A stretch of DNA of 64,000 nucleotides from Clostridia bacterium (GCA_017444825.1 JAFSVU010000054.1:1-64000); one strand, 5' to 3'; shown: positions 8,444-19,026, counted from the stretch's first letter. The notes: generated by a model from the letters alone, not told the origin. A program made the numbers and translations.

Positions 8444-8550
8444 AAATCAGTTTTCATTGTGTTTTCGGGAAAGATGTGCAATGCTTCCCGGGGACATTAA
8501 TTGAAATAGATAAGAAATTAAAAATATAACGAAAGGAAAAGGAAGAAGTT

Positions 8551-10353
8551 ATGAAAAAAATCTTATCAATAATTCTTGCAATTGCATTACTTATTTCAGT
8601 TTGCGGCCTTGTTGCATGTCAGCCGACTCAGACAAAAAAAGAAATCAAGCCTCTTGACGGTCCGACTCTGGCTTACCTCTACAATACAAGTGACGCACAT
8701 AAGGCAATCGCTGAATACATCCAGAGTGCAGTTTCGCAGGTTGGTCTCAATATGACTCTTGAGAATCAGGACTGGGCAACGTTCCTCAACACACGTAAAG
8801 ACGGCAACTACAACGTCGCACGTAACGGTTGGGTAGCTGACTACACAGATCCGATCTGCTTCCTCGATATGTGGACAAGCAACTCCGGAAACAATGACGT
8901 TCAGTTCGGTAAAGGCGACCACGCCAGCCTCAAGATGTACAACCTGGACCTCACAGCTCAGGGCTACGACATCAAGGTTACCGACGGAACATGGGCAGAG
9001 ACCTACGACGTGCTGATCAGCACCATCAAGAGCTGCACCGACAACGTTAAGCGTTACGAGCTCATGCACATTGCCGAAGACATGATCATGGACACAGGCT
9101 GCATCACTCCTATTTACTACTACACCGATCTTTACATGATCAGCCCTGAGGTAAAAGGATTCTACTCCAGCCCGCTTGGATACAAGTACTTCATGAACAC
9201 CACTTTCGGTGACAAGAACTCCATCAACGTCTGCATCGCTTCCGAGCCTGACACCATTGACCCCGCACTCAACTCCGCAGTTGACGGCGCTACACTCTGC
9301 GCTCACCTCTTCTCCGGACTTGCAAAATGGGCAATGAAGGAAGACGGAAGCCTCTACATCGCTCCTGACTGCGCTGAAGAGCTGGTTAAGGGTGTTGTTG
9401 GCGACGACGGCAAGGTTACCTACACATACAAACTCAGAGACGGTCTGAAGTGGTCGGACGGCCAGGACGTCAAAGCATCCGACTTCGTATTCGCTTGGCA
9501 GAGAGCAGCTTCCAAAGAGCTGTCCGCTGACTACGGTTACATGTTCGAGGTCGTTGACGGCTACAATGACATCTGGGCAGAAGATGCTGCAGCAGACGCC
9601 AAGCTCAACGTCACCGCTATCGACGACAAGACCATCCAGGTAGTTCTTTCAAGCGCAATCAGCTACTGGGATGAGCTCCTCGCATTCCCGACATACTTCC
9701 CTGTTCGTGAAGACGTTGTTGCAGATGAGAAGTGGGCAACAGAACCCTCCACATACGTTTGCAACGGACCTTACACCATCACCGAGTGGGAACACAACGG
9801 CCACATCACTCTTACAAAGAACGAGAACTACATCGACGCTTCCAAAGTTTCTATGGGCGAGATCAAATTCTTCCTCTCCGATGATGCTCCGTCAATGCTC
9901 ACCAACTACAAGAACGGTGACTGGCAGATGATCGACGACGTTCCTACCAACGAGATCTCAGCCCTCAAGAAGGACTACAAGGACGAGTTCGTTGTCGCAG
10001 GTCAGATCGGTACATACTACGTCTGCTGGAACATCAACAAGAGCCTCCTTCCGAAAGACTCGACCCTCACCGGTGTTGAAGCTGAGAAGGCAAATCAGGA
10101 GATCCGCAAGGCTATAGGCCTCCTCATCGACCGTAACTACGTTTGCGAATCCGTTGCTCAGGGCGGACAGGTACCGGCATCCTCATTCGTTGCCATGGGT
10201 ATGGTCAACCCCGACAATACAGAGTTCTACAAGACAGCAGGACACAATGACGGCTACTACGGATACTACAACGTTTCCGCAGACGCTTTCGAGCAGAACT
10301 GCTACGATGCATACGACATCCTCGCTAAGTACTACCCTGTAAAAGCCAACTGA
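8551..10353 (+). CDS. Circularly permuted oligopeptide-binding lipoprotein (SBP family 5)
   Basis: Extracellular peptide-binding component of the preceding transporter, 600 residues. A signal peptide ends in lipobox L-V-A-C23. The domain order is inverted relative to OppA. Residues ~37-219 (TLAYLYNTSDAHKA..., LENQDWATFLNTRKDGNY, RNGWVADYTDPICFLDMW, YYYTDLYMISPEVKG) correspond to the C-terminal third of OppA. Residues ~222-600 (NVCIASEPDTIDPALNSAVDG, YKLRDGLKWSDGQ, NGPYTITEWEHNGH, LLIDRNY, GQVPASSFV) correspond to its N-terminal and middle parts. The protein ends where OppA would run into the YNTS segment. Both parts look intact and there is no internal signal peptide. Ribosome site GAAAGGAAAAGGAAG. 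Confidence 0.9.
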   Translation: MKKILSIILAIALLISVCGLVACQPTQTKKEIKPLDGPTLAYLYNTSDAHKAIAEYIQSAVSQVGLNMTLENQDWATFLNTRKDGNYNVARNGWVADYTDPICFLDMWTSNSGNNDVQFGKGDHASLKMYNLDLTAQGYDIKVTDGTWAETYDVLISTIKSCTDNVKRYELMHIAEDMIMDTGCITPIYYYTDLYMISPEVKGFYSSPLGYKYFMNTTFGDKNSINVCIASEPDTIDPALNSAVDGATLCAHLFSGLAKWAMKEDGSLYIAPDCAEELVKGVVGDDGKVTYTYKLRDGLKWSDGQDVKASDFVFAWQRAASKELSADYGYMFEVVDGYNDIWAEDAAADAKLNVTAIDDKTIQVVLSSAISYWDELLAFPTYFPVREDVVADEKWATEPSTYVCNGPYTITEWEHNGHITLTKNENYIDASKVSMGEIKFFLSDDAPSMLTNYKNGDWQMIDDVPTNEISALKKDYKDEFVVAGQIGTYYVCWNINKSLLPKDSTLTGVEAEKANQEIRKAIGLLIDRNYVCESVAQGGQVPASSFVAMGMVNPDNTEFYKTAGHNDGYYGYYNVSADAFEQNCYDAYDILAKYYPVKAN

Positions 10354-10411
10354 TCCGGCTTAGAATTAACCAATATCGTTGGAAGATAATTGATTGATTC
10401 ATTGCACAGTT

Positions 10412-10472
10412 AAACCAATGTCTTTCGACCCAAAAGGATATCGCGGATTAGAACGCTGAAAGGCATTGGTTT
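10412..10472 (+). repeat. Inverted repeat in the 3' UTR of the binding-protein gene
   Basis: AAACCAATGTCTTTC (10412-10426) faces GAAAGGCATTGGTTT (10458-10472): a 15-bp stem with one mismatch, separated by 31 nt. It precedes the terminator and may protect the transcript's 3' end. Confidence 0.7.
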
Positions 10473-10491
10473 GTGATATCAAAAACAAAAG

Positions 10492-10530
10492 CAGCTGTGA
10501 CCCCGCAAGGCCGCAGCTGTTTTTTTGCCT
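10492..10530. terminator. Probable bidirectional terminator
   Basis: CAGCTGTG/CGCAGCTG stem followed by T7 on the plus strand; the minus strand reads into CTTTTGTTTTT, so it can also end the pyruvate kinase transcript. Confidence 0.75.
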
Positions 10531-10583
10531 AATTTTACCTATTTTTTATCTATTACCTATTACTTTGTCAGGCACTGCTCTAA

Positions 10584-12005
10584 CTAAGGAATCATATGCA
10601 GCTTGATCATATTGGTATTCCTGGCCTCCCTGACCGGCACGCCCGCGGTCACAACTATAAGGTCGCCGCTCTTTGCGAAGCCGTTTTTCACGGAGCACTC
10701 GGCGGCCGCTTCAAACAGTGAGTCGGAGTGGCTCTGGACGTATTCCAGTACCGGGAAGACGCCCCAACTGAGTGCCAGCTGGTGGTAGGTCTTTACCTCC
10801 GGGGTGGGGGCGATGATGGGCTGCTTCGGGCGGAAGCTGGACACGCCGCGGGAGGTGCGTCCTGATATTGAGAAGGCCACGATGGCGGCGGCGCTGAGGT
10901 CATTGGCCATTGTCACTGCCGCGTCGCAGATGGCGAGCAGGGGCTTTTCGCGGGCCTCCCGGCTGGCAGTCTCAACGTAGGGATCCACGTATTCGGCGTC
11001 TTTTTCAGCCTGAACGGCAATGCTGGCCATGGTCTTTACCACGAGAGGCGGATGCTTGCCCATGGCGGTCTCACCTGAGAGCATTATGGCTGAGGTGCCG
11101 TCGAAGACTGCATTGGCCACGTCGGTGATCTCGGCTCTGGTGGGCGTTGTGTTATCGATCATTGACTCCAGCATCTGGGTAGCTGTTATGGACATCTTTC
11201 CGGAGCCGCATGTTTTGCGGATGAATGTCTTCTGAAGGCCGGGAATCAGGGCAAAGTCGATCTCGACTCCCATGTCGCCGCGGGCCACCATGATGCCGTC
11301 GGAGGCCTCGAGAATGTCGTCGAAGTTTTTAACACCTGCCGCGTTTTCGATCTTCGAGATGATGCGGATCTTTTCGCCGCCGTTTTCGGCAAGGAACTTA
11401 CGCATGGTGTCCACATCGTCCCTGTCGCTAACGAAGGATGCGGCTACGAAATCCACGTCCTCGCGGATGCCGAAGATCAGGTCGTTTTTGTCGGACTCGC
11501 TGAGGAAGGGCATATCGATCTTAATGTTGGGAACGTTGACGCCCTTGTGATTGCTTACGGTGCCTCCCGTGACTATGAGGCATTTTACGTCGGTGGCATT
11601 GGTTTCTTCCACCTTGAGAACGACCAGACCGTCGTCAATGAGTATCGTATCGCCGGGCTTTACGCAGGCCGGAAGGGTCTTGACAGTCACTGAAACGATA
11701 TTTTCGTCACCTTCAACGTCATTGGTGGTGATGGTGAAATGATCCCCGGTTTTTATCTCAACGGACGTATTTTTGAAGTTCCCGAGCCTTATTTCGGGGC
11801 CCTTCGTATCCAGCAGTATCGCAAGGGGAACACCCATTTCCCTGCGAAGCTTTTTGAGCTTTGCTATGAGCGAATGGAAATTATCGTAAGTGCCGTGGGA
11901 AAAGTTCAGCCTCGCCACGTTCATGCCGTTTGTGATCATCTCGCGCAGCACGTTTTCGTCGGAACTTGCAGGTCCTATAGTGCAGACAATTTTGGTTTTT
12001 CTCAT
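10584..12005 (-). CDS. pyk: Pyruvate kinase
   Basis: Converts phosphoenolpyruvate and ADP to pyruvate and ATP. The start is placed at 12005 (MRKTKIVCTIGPAS), with AAGGAGG upstream, giving 473 residues; upstream codons in the same frame do not match the family. Visible motifs: NFSHG near residue 35, LDTKGPEIR, DFVAASFVSD, SKIEN with the catalytic lysine, MVARGDMG and SGETAMG. It lacks the extra C-terminal PEP-utiliser domain of Bacillus pyruvate kinase. It is read as its own unit, because a terminator lies between it and the upstream XRE gene. Confidence 0.96.
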   Translation of the reverse strand: MRKTKIVCTIGPASSDENVLREMITNGMNVARLNFSHGTYDNFHSLIAKLKKLRREMGVPLAILLDTKGPEIRLGNFKNTSVEIKTGDHFTITTNDVEGDENIVSVTVKTLPACVKPGDTILIDDGLVVLKVEETNATDVKCLIVTGGTVSNHKGVNVPNIKIDMPFLSESDKNDLIFGIREDVDFVAASFVSDRDDVDTMRKFLAENGGEKIRIISKIENAAGVKNFDDILEASDGIMVARGDMGVEIDFALIPGLQKTFIRKTCGSGKMSITATQMLESMIDNTTPTRAEITDVANAVFDGTSAIMLSGETAMGKHPPLVVKTMASIAVQAEKDAEYVDPYVETASREAREKPLLAICDAAVTMANDLSAAAIVAFSISGRTSRGVSSFRPKQPIIAPTPEVKTYHQLALSWGVFPVLEYVQSHSDSLFEAAAECSVKNGFAKSGDLIVVTAGVPVREARNTNMIKLHMIP

Positions 12006-12082
12006 GTTTTTAGCCTCCTTCCGGAAAAAGCCCGTTTCAATAGAGTTTATCATAATAATGGTCCAACGGCAAGGATAATAAC

Positions 12083-12109
12083 AAAAAAAGGAGCTGCGAC
12101 GCTCCCTTT
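12083..12109 (-). terminator. Intrinsic terminator of the XRE gene
   Basis: On the minus strand AAAGGGAGC pairs with GCTCCTTT, followed by T7; it separates the regulator from pyk. Confidence 0.8.
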
Positions 12110-12152
12110 CCAAACTGCTTTACGGCACCGGCAGGCGGCCGCAAAGGATCAT

Positions 12153-12518
12153 TTATTTTGTGATGTTTTCCCAGAAGATCTCGTGGATCGAGCGGAAGAT
12201 GGCTGATTTTTCCTCCTTGGTCAGTTCGTCGGAAGAGAAAACTATCTTTGACAGAGAGAGAAGGTTATCGGATGCGGAGACGTCACCTGTAGGTGAGACT
12301 GACTCAAGGGCGTTGAGCTCGTTTTCATTTCTCAAATAGTTGGGGTCTGTCATGAGGATCTCGGCAAGGACAATATATATCTCACGGTTCTGTGGATAGG
12401 TGTGCCCTTTTTCGTAATTACTTATGGTGTTGATCCCCAGGCCCGCTCTTTGGGCAAGCTCAAGCTGGCTCATTTTCAATGCTTTACGACGCTTCCTGAG
12501 TTTTTCTCCGAATAACAT
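12153..12518 (-). CDS. XRE-family transcription regulator
   Basis: A 121-residue protein. Residues 5-60 form a Cro/C1-type helix-turn-helix (LRKRRKALKMSQLELAQRAGLGINTISNYEKG). The remaining ~60 residues are an uncharacterised helical tail, probably for dimerisation. Ribosome site GGAGATT. It is divergent from the secreted glycosidase-like gene at 12991, and the shared intergenic region carries five TTTGTGAA half-sites, so it is the natural candidate to bind them; this is inference from position. Confidence 0.88.
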   Translation of the reverse strand: MLFGEKLRKRRKALKMSQLELAQRAGLGINTISNYEKGHTYPQNREIYIVLAEILMTDPNYLRNENELNALESVSPTGDVSASDNLLSLSKIVFSSDELTKEEKSAIFRSIHEIFWENITK

Positions 12519-12573
12519 TTAATAATCTCCTCGTCACTATGTTAGAAACAGAACGCCTGTGCAGACGATTGGA

Positions 12574-12598
12574 AAACAAACCTTTTTATGGTTTGTTT
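12574..12598 (-). promoter_or_regulatory. Hairpin in the leader of the XRE mRNA
   Basis: AAACAAACC and GGTTTGTTT form a perfect 9-bp stem; on the minus strand it is followed by TTTT, so it may act as an attenuator within the regulator's leader. Confidence 0.5.
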
Positions 12599-12646
12599 GG
12601 GTGATACAAAACCGCTTGTATTAAGATCCAAAGACGGCCTCTTTTA

Positions 12647-12675
12647 ATCTTAACACTCATTATGATAGCTGTCAA
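12647..12675 (-). promoter_or_regulatory. Sigma-A promoter of the XRE gene
   Basis: On the minus strand TTGACA (12675-12670), 17-nt spacer, TAAGAT (12652-12647). Confidence 0.65.
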
Positions 12676-12788
12676 TAGTTATTACATTTGTTTTCCGCTT
12701 GTTTTAGTTGGATTTAATATTTTAATGTTGAGAAAATCGCAAATATAATGAATATTTGAATAATATGCGAAAATATAATCTAAAATGA

Positions 12789-12891
12789 TTTGTGAATTTA
12801 ACGCGCTGATTATTGCTAATTCACAAACTTATTGGGTACTATTTTGAGAATTTTGTGAATTACATGCATAAGTTCACAAACTGTTTGTGAA
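12789..12891. promoter_or_regulatory. Array of TTTGTGAA/TTCACAAA operator half-sites
   Basis: Half-sites lie at 12789-12796 (+), 12820-12827 (-), 12852-12859 (+), 12873-12880 (-) and 12884-12891 (+). The last two form a perfect 19-bp palindrome, TTCACAAACTGTTTGTGAA. Sites at 12789, 12820, 12852 and 12884 are 31-32 bp apart, close to three helical turns. The palindrome sits just upstream of the -35 box of the promoter at 12904. Confidence 0.75.
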
Positions 12892-12903
12892 TACGCTATT
12901 TTG

Positions 12904-12932
12904 TTGACTTGAGGGTGACAAACCAATATAAT
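12904..12932 (+). promoter_or_regulatory. Sigma-A promoter of the GH71/99-like gene
   Basis: TTGACT (12904-12909), 17-nt spacer, TATAAT (12927-12932), 59 nt before the start codon. Confidence 0.82.
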
Positions 12933-12990
12933 CAATCTGACCTTATAGCGCATTTTTGAGGCGCTGATCTTGATATTCCGGAGGCTTAAA

Positions 12991-15775
12991 ATGAGACTTA
13001 TACTGAAGAAATTCTGTATGTTGGTTATTGTTGCGGCGGTCATTGCCGCGTACGTGCCCATTGGTTATGTGGCGGCGGAGGGCGATGAGATCGTTTGCGG
13101 GACGACGATCCCCGAATTTTTGTATGATTTTACCGCGGGAGATTTTCAAAGCATCAGCTCTGTTACAAATCTGACTGCCGAGGAGACCGAAAACGGTGTG
13201 CTTCTTACTGCTCTTACGGATGACCCGGTGACGCAGCTTGACCTGCCGGAGGGGAAATGTAAGGACCTGGCGTATATGTCGGTGATGTTCAGATCGAATT
13301 TTAAGATCGAAAAGCGCTACGCGGAGATATACTACGCGACGGCCACCAGGAGCATCGAGGAGAAAACGAAGAACAACTGGATCTGGGAGAAGTCGTCGGG
13401 TGACTGGGTGACTCAGACGGTGAAGCTTTCGAAATGGCTTGATATAGACGAGGAGCTTACGACCTTCAGGTTTGACCCCATTGCTTCAAACTCACAGGTG
13501 GATGTGGAAGAGGGGGAGAGCATCGAGATCGGCTACATTGGTTTTTTCGCAAATCAGGCGGACGCGGATGCTTTTGACATAACCAAATACAGGGAATACA
13601 TCGAGGCTATGAACAATAAAGGAAAAGATGAGGGCTTTGGAAAGCCGGAGTATAAAGAGATCAAGGCCATTGCCGCTGACAATGCGGAGGGTACGCTGAA
13701 GATATCAGCTCCAAAGGATGGCAGCTACGAAATGTCCTACGTTCTCAACGGAAAAGAGGTCAAATATACTCTCCCCGACAGTAATTTCTACAGAAACGGG
13801 CCTCTTGCGGGAACAGACGACCTGGGGAGGACTTTGAATAACCAATACAGCGTGGTCAAGCCGGACTACACCTCCCACGACAGCGAAGGAAACCTGATCA
13901 GAAACGAGGTCAGCGAGAGAACTGTGGGAGTTTACGGCGAAAACGGTGAGCACTACGTGGGCATCTTCTATTTCCTGTGGCTCGGTCAGAACAGCATCAG
14001 AAAGTCGATGAATATCGAGGAGATCGTGGCCATGTACGGCGAGCAGGCGAAGGACGCGACCCTTAAGGAGTGGGGAAACGTATACGACGTGTTTTTCTTT
14101 GCGGAGCCTCTCTACGGGTACTACAGCTCGACCGACGAGTGGGTCGTGCGCAAACACATGGAGCTCCTGACCAATGCGGGCATCGACTTCCTTTACTTCG
14201 ACACCACCAACAACTATATCTACAGCGACGTAGTTAAGATCATCCAGAAGGTCTGCCACGAGATGAACGAGCAGGGCCTCAAGGCGCCGAAGATCGTTTT
14301 CTACACACACACCGACGCCAAGACCCGTGTAAAGCAGATCTACACTTCCATCTACAAAAAGGGCGAGTATACGGACACCTGGCTGTACCTTGACGGAAAG
14401 CCTCTTATAATCGCTCCACAGGACGCCAATGTTGACGGTTTCTTTACGATCAGGGAGCCCCAGTGGCCCAACGAGCCCAAGCAGGACAACACCTGGCCCT
14501 GGATAGATTGGCAATGGCCTCAGGAGCTTTACGGTCCCGCAGACGATCAGCTTGAGGCGATCAGCGTATCGGTGGCCCAGCATAGCGGCAACGGTGAGTT
14601 CTCCACATCCGGCCTCTATGGCTACACCGGCAACAGGGGCAGATCCTACGACGGAACCAATGCGAACCTCACGGCCGACTCCTACAAGCTTGGTCTCAAC
14701 ATCCAGCGCCAATTCAATTTCGCCTACAACGCAGGCAGCAAGTACGTTCTTGTGACGGGCTGGAACGAGTGGATCGCGTCGAGGCAGGAGACGGTCAACA
14801 AAAAGACCCCGGTCCGGTTCATAGACACGTTCAATTACGAATACAGCCGCGACATCGAGATGTCAAAGGGCGGTTATTTCGACAACTACTACATGCAGCT
14901 GGCCTCCAACACGGCCATGATAAAAGGCGCGGTCCCGGGAGTGCTGAGAGACGACAGGCACCTCATTAACGTTACCGGCGACTTTAACCAATGGGACGCG
15001 GTGCCCCACACCTACACAGACGTGGCAGGTGACGCCATAGAGAGAAACTTCCGGGGCTCCATGGTAGGCAAAAGATATACCGACAGTTCGGCCCGCAACG
15101 ACATCGTGGCCATCAAGGTCACTAACGATGCCACCAACATTCATTTTTACGTCGAATGCGCCGGAGATATAGTGCCCGGCGAGGCGGGTTCCTCCTGGCT
15201 CCAGATACTCGTTGACGTCGATTCCGACGGGACGACGGGGTGCCTTGGTTATGATTATATAATCAATAACCGCGTGATCGACGGCCTCACCACTACCGTG
15301 GCGGCATACGGCGGGGCCCGGGGCGGGACGGACTGGAATTTCAAGGAGAAGATCAGCGTTCCATACAGGGTCGAAGGCAAAAAGTTCATGGTCAGCGTGC
15401 CCATGGAGGCTCTCGGCATCGAATATATAAACAAGATCAACCTTCAGTTCAAGGTCTGCGACAGCAATACCCTCTACACCACTTGCGAGCAGTTCTACAC
15501 CGAGGGTGACTGCGCTCCTCTCGGAAGGCCGAACTTTGTGTACAGCACGTATTTCCCGGGCGTCTCGGAGATAGAGCTCATAAAGGTGGTAAAAGCAGAG
15601 GAGAGGGCTTCAAAGCTTGAGAATGACGACTCGCTGGACGTGGCGGGCGTCGAAAAGCCCGAGACTCCGGAGCCTGCGGGAACCAAGGGCTGCGGCGGAT
15701 GCGGAGGCGCAGGAGGCGGGATCGCAGTCGCGGCCGCGGCTGCTGTGGCGGCTCTGTTAATGAGTAAGCGGCGGG

Positions 15776-15789
<14 letters not shown>
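12991..15789 (+). CDS. Secreted GH71/GH99-like protein with a CBM9-like domain and Cys-Gly membrane anchor
   Basis: A 932-residue exported protein. The ATG at 12991 is chosen because CCGGAGG lies 6-7 nt upstream; an in-frame TTG at 12970 has no such site. Residues 1-29 form a signal peptide. Residues ~45-195 are an N-terminal beta-rich domain. Residues ~310-610 resemble GH71/99-like TIM-barrel proteins (GIFYFLWLGQ, AGIDFLYFDTTN, WLYLDGKPLIIAPQ, VTGWNEWIASR). Residues ~660-860 resemble a CBM9/DOMON module (LINVTGDFNQWD, WLQILVDVDSDG). The tail from ~898 is TKGCGGCGG, an Ala/Val helix and SKRREGNK, as in the protein at 1452. Probably a surface glycan hydrolase; substrate not predictable. Confidence 0.8.
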
Positions 15790-17287
<1,498 letters not shown>

Positions 17288-17324
17288 AACGGCCCATGGC
17301 ACGGGGTCAAAATATCTGTTTTGC

Positions 17325-17352
17325 TTGACAAATTGCGATTTTGTAGTAAAAT
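17325..17352 (+). promoter_or_regulatory. Sigma-A promoter of the AAA/DUF4143 gene
   Basis: TTGACA (17325-17330), 16-nt spacer, TAAAAT (17347-17352). The -35 and spacer overlap the first 17-bp repeat. Confidence 0.78.
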
Positions 17353-17377
17353 CGTGTAAAACAAATTGCGATTTTGT
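17328..17377 (+). repeat. Paired 17-bp direct repeats over the promoter
   Basis: ACAAATTGCGATTTTGT occurs exactly at 17328-17344 and 17361-17377, 33 bp apart; AAATTGCGA appears again at 17397-17404 in part. The unit has palindromic arms (ACAAA/TTTGT), as expected for an operator. Confidence 0.85.
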
Positions 17378-17418
17378 CGGTTTTTGGCAAAAATAAAATT
17401 GCGACCGGAGGTGGGAGC

Positions 17419-18747
17419 GTGTTCAAAAGAAAGATATACGATAAGCTGGTGGAATGGAAGAACGAGTCACGCGGTAAAACCGCACTTATGATCGAAGGTG
17501 CGAGGCGTATCGGAAAATCTACCGTTGCGGAAGAATTTGCAAAAAACGAATACGATAGTTATATACTCATCGATTTCTCTCTGGCGCCGCAGTCTGTCAA
17601 GGATCTTTTTGAAGACATGACCGATCTGAACTATTTCTTCCTTCAGCTCCAGCTGAGGTTCCATGTGGATCTTGTTCAGCGGAGATCTCTCATAATATTT
17701 GACGAAGTTCAGTTCTTTCCGAAGGCACGGCAGGCGATCAAGCACCTTGTTGCAGACCGCAGATACGACTATCTTGAGACCGGGTCGCTTATATCGATCA
17801 GAAAAAATGTCAAAGATATCCTGATCCCCAGCGAGGAACAGAAGATCAGCATGTATCCGATGGATTACGAGGAATTTCTCTGGGCAGTAGGCGACAGGAC
17901 AACGATCCCGTTGATACGCCAATGCTTTGAATCGAGAAAGCCCATTGGCGAGCAGCTTAACCGGCGGCTCATGCGTGATTTTAGGCTTTATATGCTTGTG
18001 GGCGGCATGCCCCAGGCAGTAAACGAATATATCGAAACCAATAATTTCCGCAAGGTCGATCTTGTAAAACGTACGATACTGTCGCTTTACGAAGAGGATT
18101 TCAGAAAGTTTGATCCGTCGGGCAGGGCATCCATGCTGTTCGATGCCATACCGGCTCAGCTGGCAAAAAATGCCTCAAGATATCAGCCTGGAAGCGTGCT
18201 GAAGAACAGCAGATCGGAAAAACTGCCCGAGATCATATCCGAAATGGAAAACTCCAAAACGGTTCTTATTGCTTATCGCGCCGATGATCCGAACGTTGGT
18301 CTTTCGGCCACGGAAGATCTATCCGCATTTAAAATGTTTGTGTGCGATACGGGCCTTTTTGTAACGTTGATGTTCAAAGACCGGGATTTCACCGAAAACG
18401 TCATTTACGAAAAACTACTGAATGATAAGCTAAGTGCAAACCTTGGGTATCTGTATGAGAACGCTGTGGCGCAAACGCTTGCTTCAGGCGGTGACAGACT
18501 GTTCTATTACACGTTCTTTAATGATTCCTCGCGGCATAATTACGAGATCGATTTTCTTCTGTCACGGAAGACAAAGATATGCCCTGTTGAGGTGAAGTCT
18601 TCAGGGTATAAGGCACACGTATCTCTGGATAAGTTTTTTGGAAAGTACCCGTCGCGGATCCTTCAGAAATATCTTGTTTACACCAAAGATCTCGCAACAG
18701 ATACGGATACGCTCTGTGTACCTGTTTACATGACGCAGTTTATTTGA
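17419..18747 (+). CDS. AAA ATPase with DUF4143 C-terminal domain
   Basis: A 442-residue protein. GTG at 17419 is chosen because GGAGGTG lies 5-6 nt upstream. The N-terminal AAA_14 domain has a degenerate Walker A GARRIGKS and Walker B LIIFDEVQ. The C-terminal DUF4143 part carries YEIDFLL...CPVEVKSS, the D-x-E-x-K arrangement of PD-(D/E)XK nuclease folds. Such proteins are widespread in anaerobes, often in several copies per genome, and their role is not established. It stands alone between a GH1 gene and a convergent tRNA, with its own promoter and repeats. Confidence 0.88.
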   Translation: MFKRKIYDKLVEWKNESRGKTALMIEGARRIGKSTVAEEFAKNEYDSYILIDFSLAPQSVKDLFEDMTDLNYFFLQLQLRFHVDLVQRRSLIIFDEVQFFPKARQAIKHLVADRRYDYLETGSLISIRKNVKDILIPSEEQKISMYPMDYEEFLWAVGDRTTIPLIRQCFESRKPIGEQLNRRLMRDFRLYMLVGGMPQAVNEYIETNNFRKVDLVKRTILSLYEEDFRKFDPSGRASMLFDAIPAQLAKNASRYQPGSVLKNSRSEKLPEIISEMENSKTVLIAYRADDPNVGLSATEDLSAFKMFVCDTGLFVTLMFKDRDFTENVIYEKLLNDKLSANLGYLYENAVAQTLASGGDRLFYYTFFNDSSRHNYEIDFLLSRKTKICPVEVKSSGYKAHVSLDKFFGKYPSRILQKYLVYTKDLATDTDTLCVPVYMTQFI

Positions 18748-18773
18748 GATGAATTCCGCAACGGCCGGACAAT

Positions 18774-18799
18774 AAAAAAAGGATCGAAAACGACCCTTG
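18774..18799 (-). terminator. Terminator of the tRNA-Val transcript
   Basis: On the minus strand AGGGTCG, TTTT loop, CGATCCT, then T6; one G-U pair. Confidence 0.8.
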
Positions 18800-18803
18800 A
18801 AAA

Positions 18804-18882
18804 TGGTGGGGACGATAGGACTTGAACCTACGACCTCCCGGATGTCAACCGGACGCTCTAACCAAAGCTGAGCTACGCCCCC
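18804..18882 (-). tRNA. tRNA-Val (anticodon GAC)
   Basis: A full cloverleaf of 79 nt. Acceptor stem GGGGGCG/CGTCCCC, D-arm GCTC...GAGC, anticodon stem TCCGG/CCGGG with loop TTGACAT, T-arm GTAGG-TTCAAGT-CCTAT, discriminator A and an encoded CCA. The anticodon GAC reads GUC and GUU valine codons. Confidence 0.95.
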
Positions 18883-18901
18883 GGATTTTTTAGCGAGTGT
18901 C

Positions 18902-18931
18902 ATTATACATTGGCGTGGGGCTTTCTGTCAA
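18902..18931 (-). promoter_or_regulatory. Consensus promoter of tRNA-Val
   Basis: On the minus strand TTGACA (18931-18926), 18-nt spacer, TATAAT (18907-18902). Confidence 0.85.
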
Positions 18932-18997
18932 GCACTATTTTCGGGCGGGTGGAGCATTGGCGTCTCAGTGACGGGGTCCGGACGCTGCGGAAACGTG

Positions 18998-19026
18998 TTG
19001 AAATGGGACCTTTAAAACTGTAAAAT
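18998..19026 (+). promoter_or_regulatory. Sigma-A promoter of the sugar-binding lipoprotein gene
   Basis: TTGAAA (18998-19003), 17-nt spacer, TAAAAT (19021-19026). Confidence 0.7.

Noticed and set aside
8551-10353. Fusion of two different binding proteins
   Set aside because: The two parts together make one complete OppA set without overlap, which fits permutation better than fusion.
12519-12990. Possible replication origin in the AT-rich region
   Set aside because: The repeats are TTTGTGAA, not DnaA boxes (TTATCCACA), and no dnaA or dnaN gene is adjacent.
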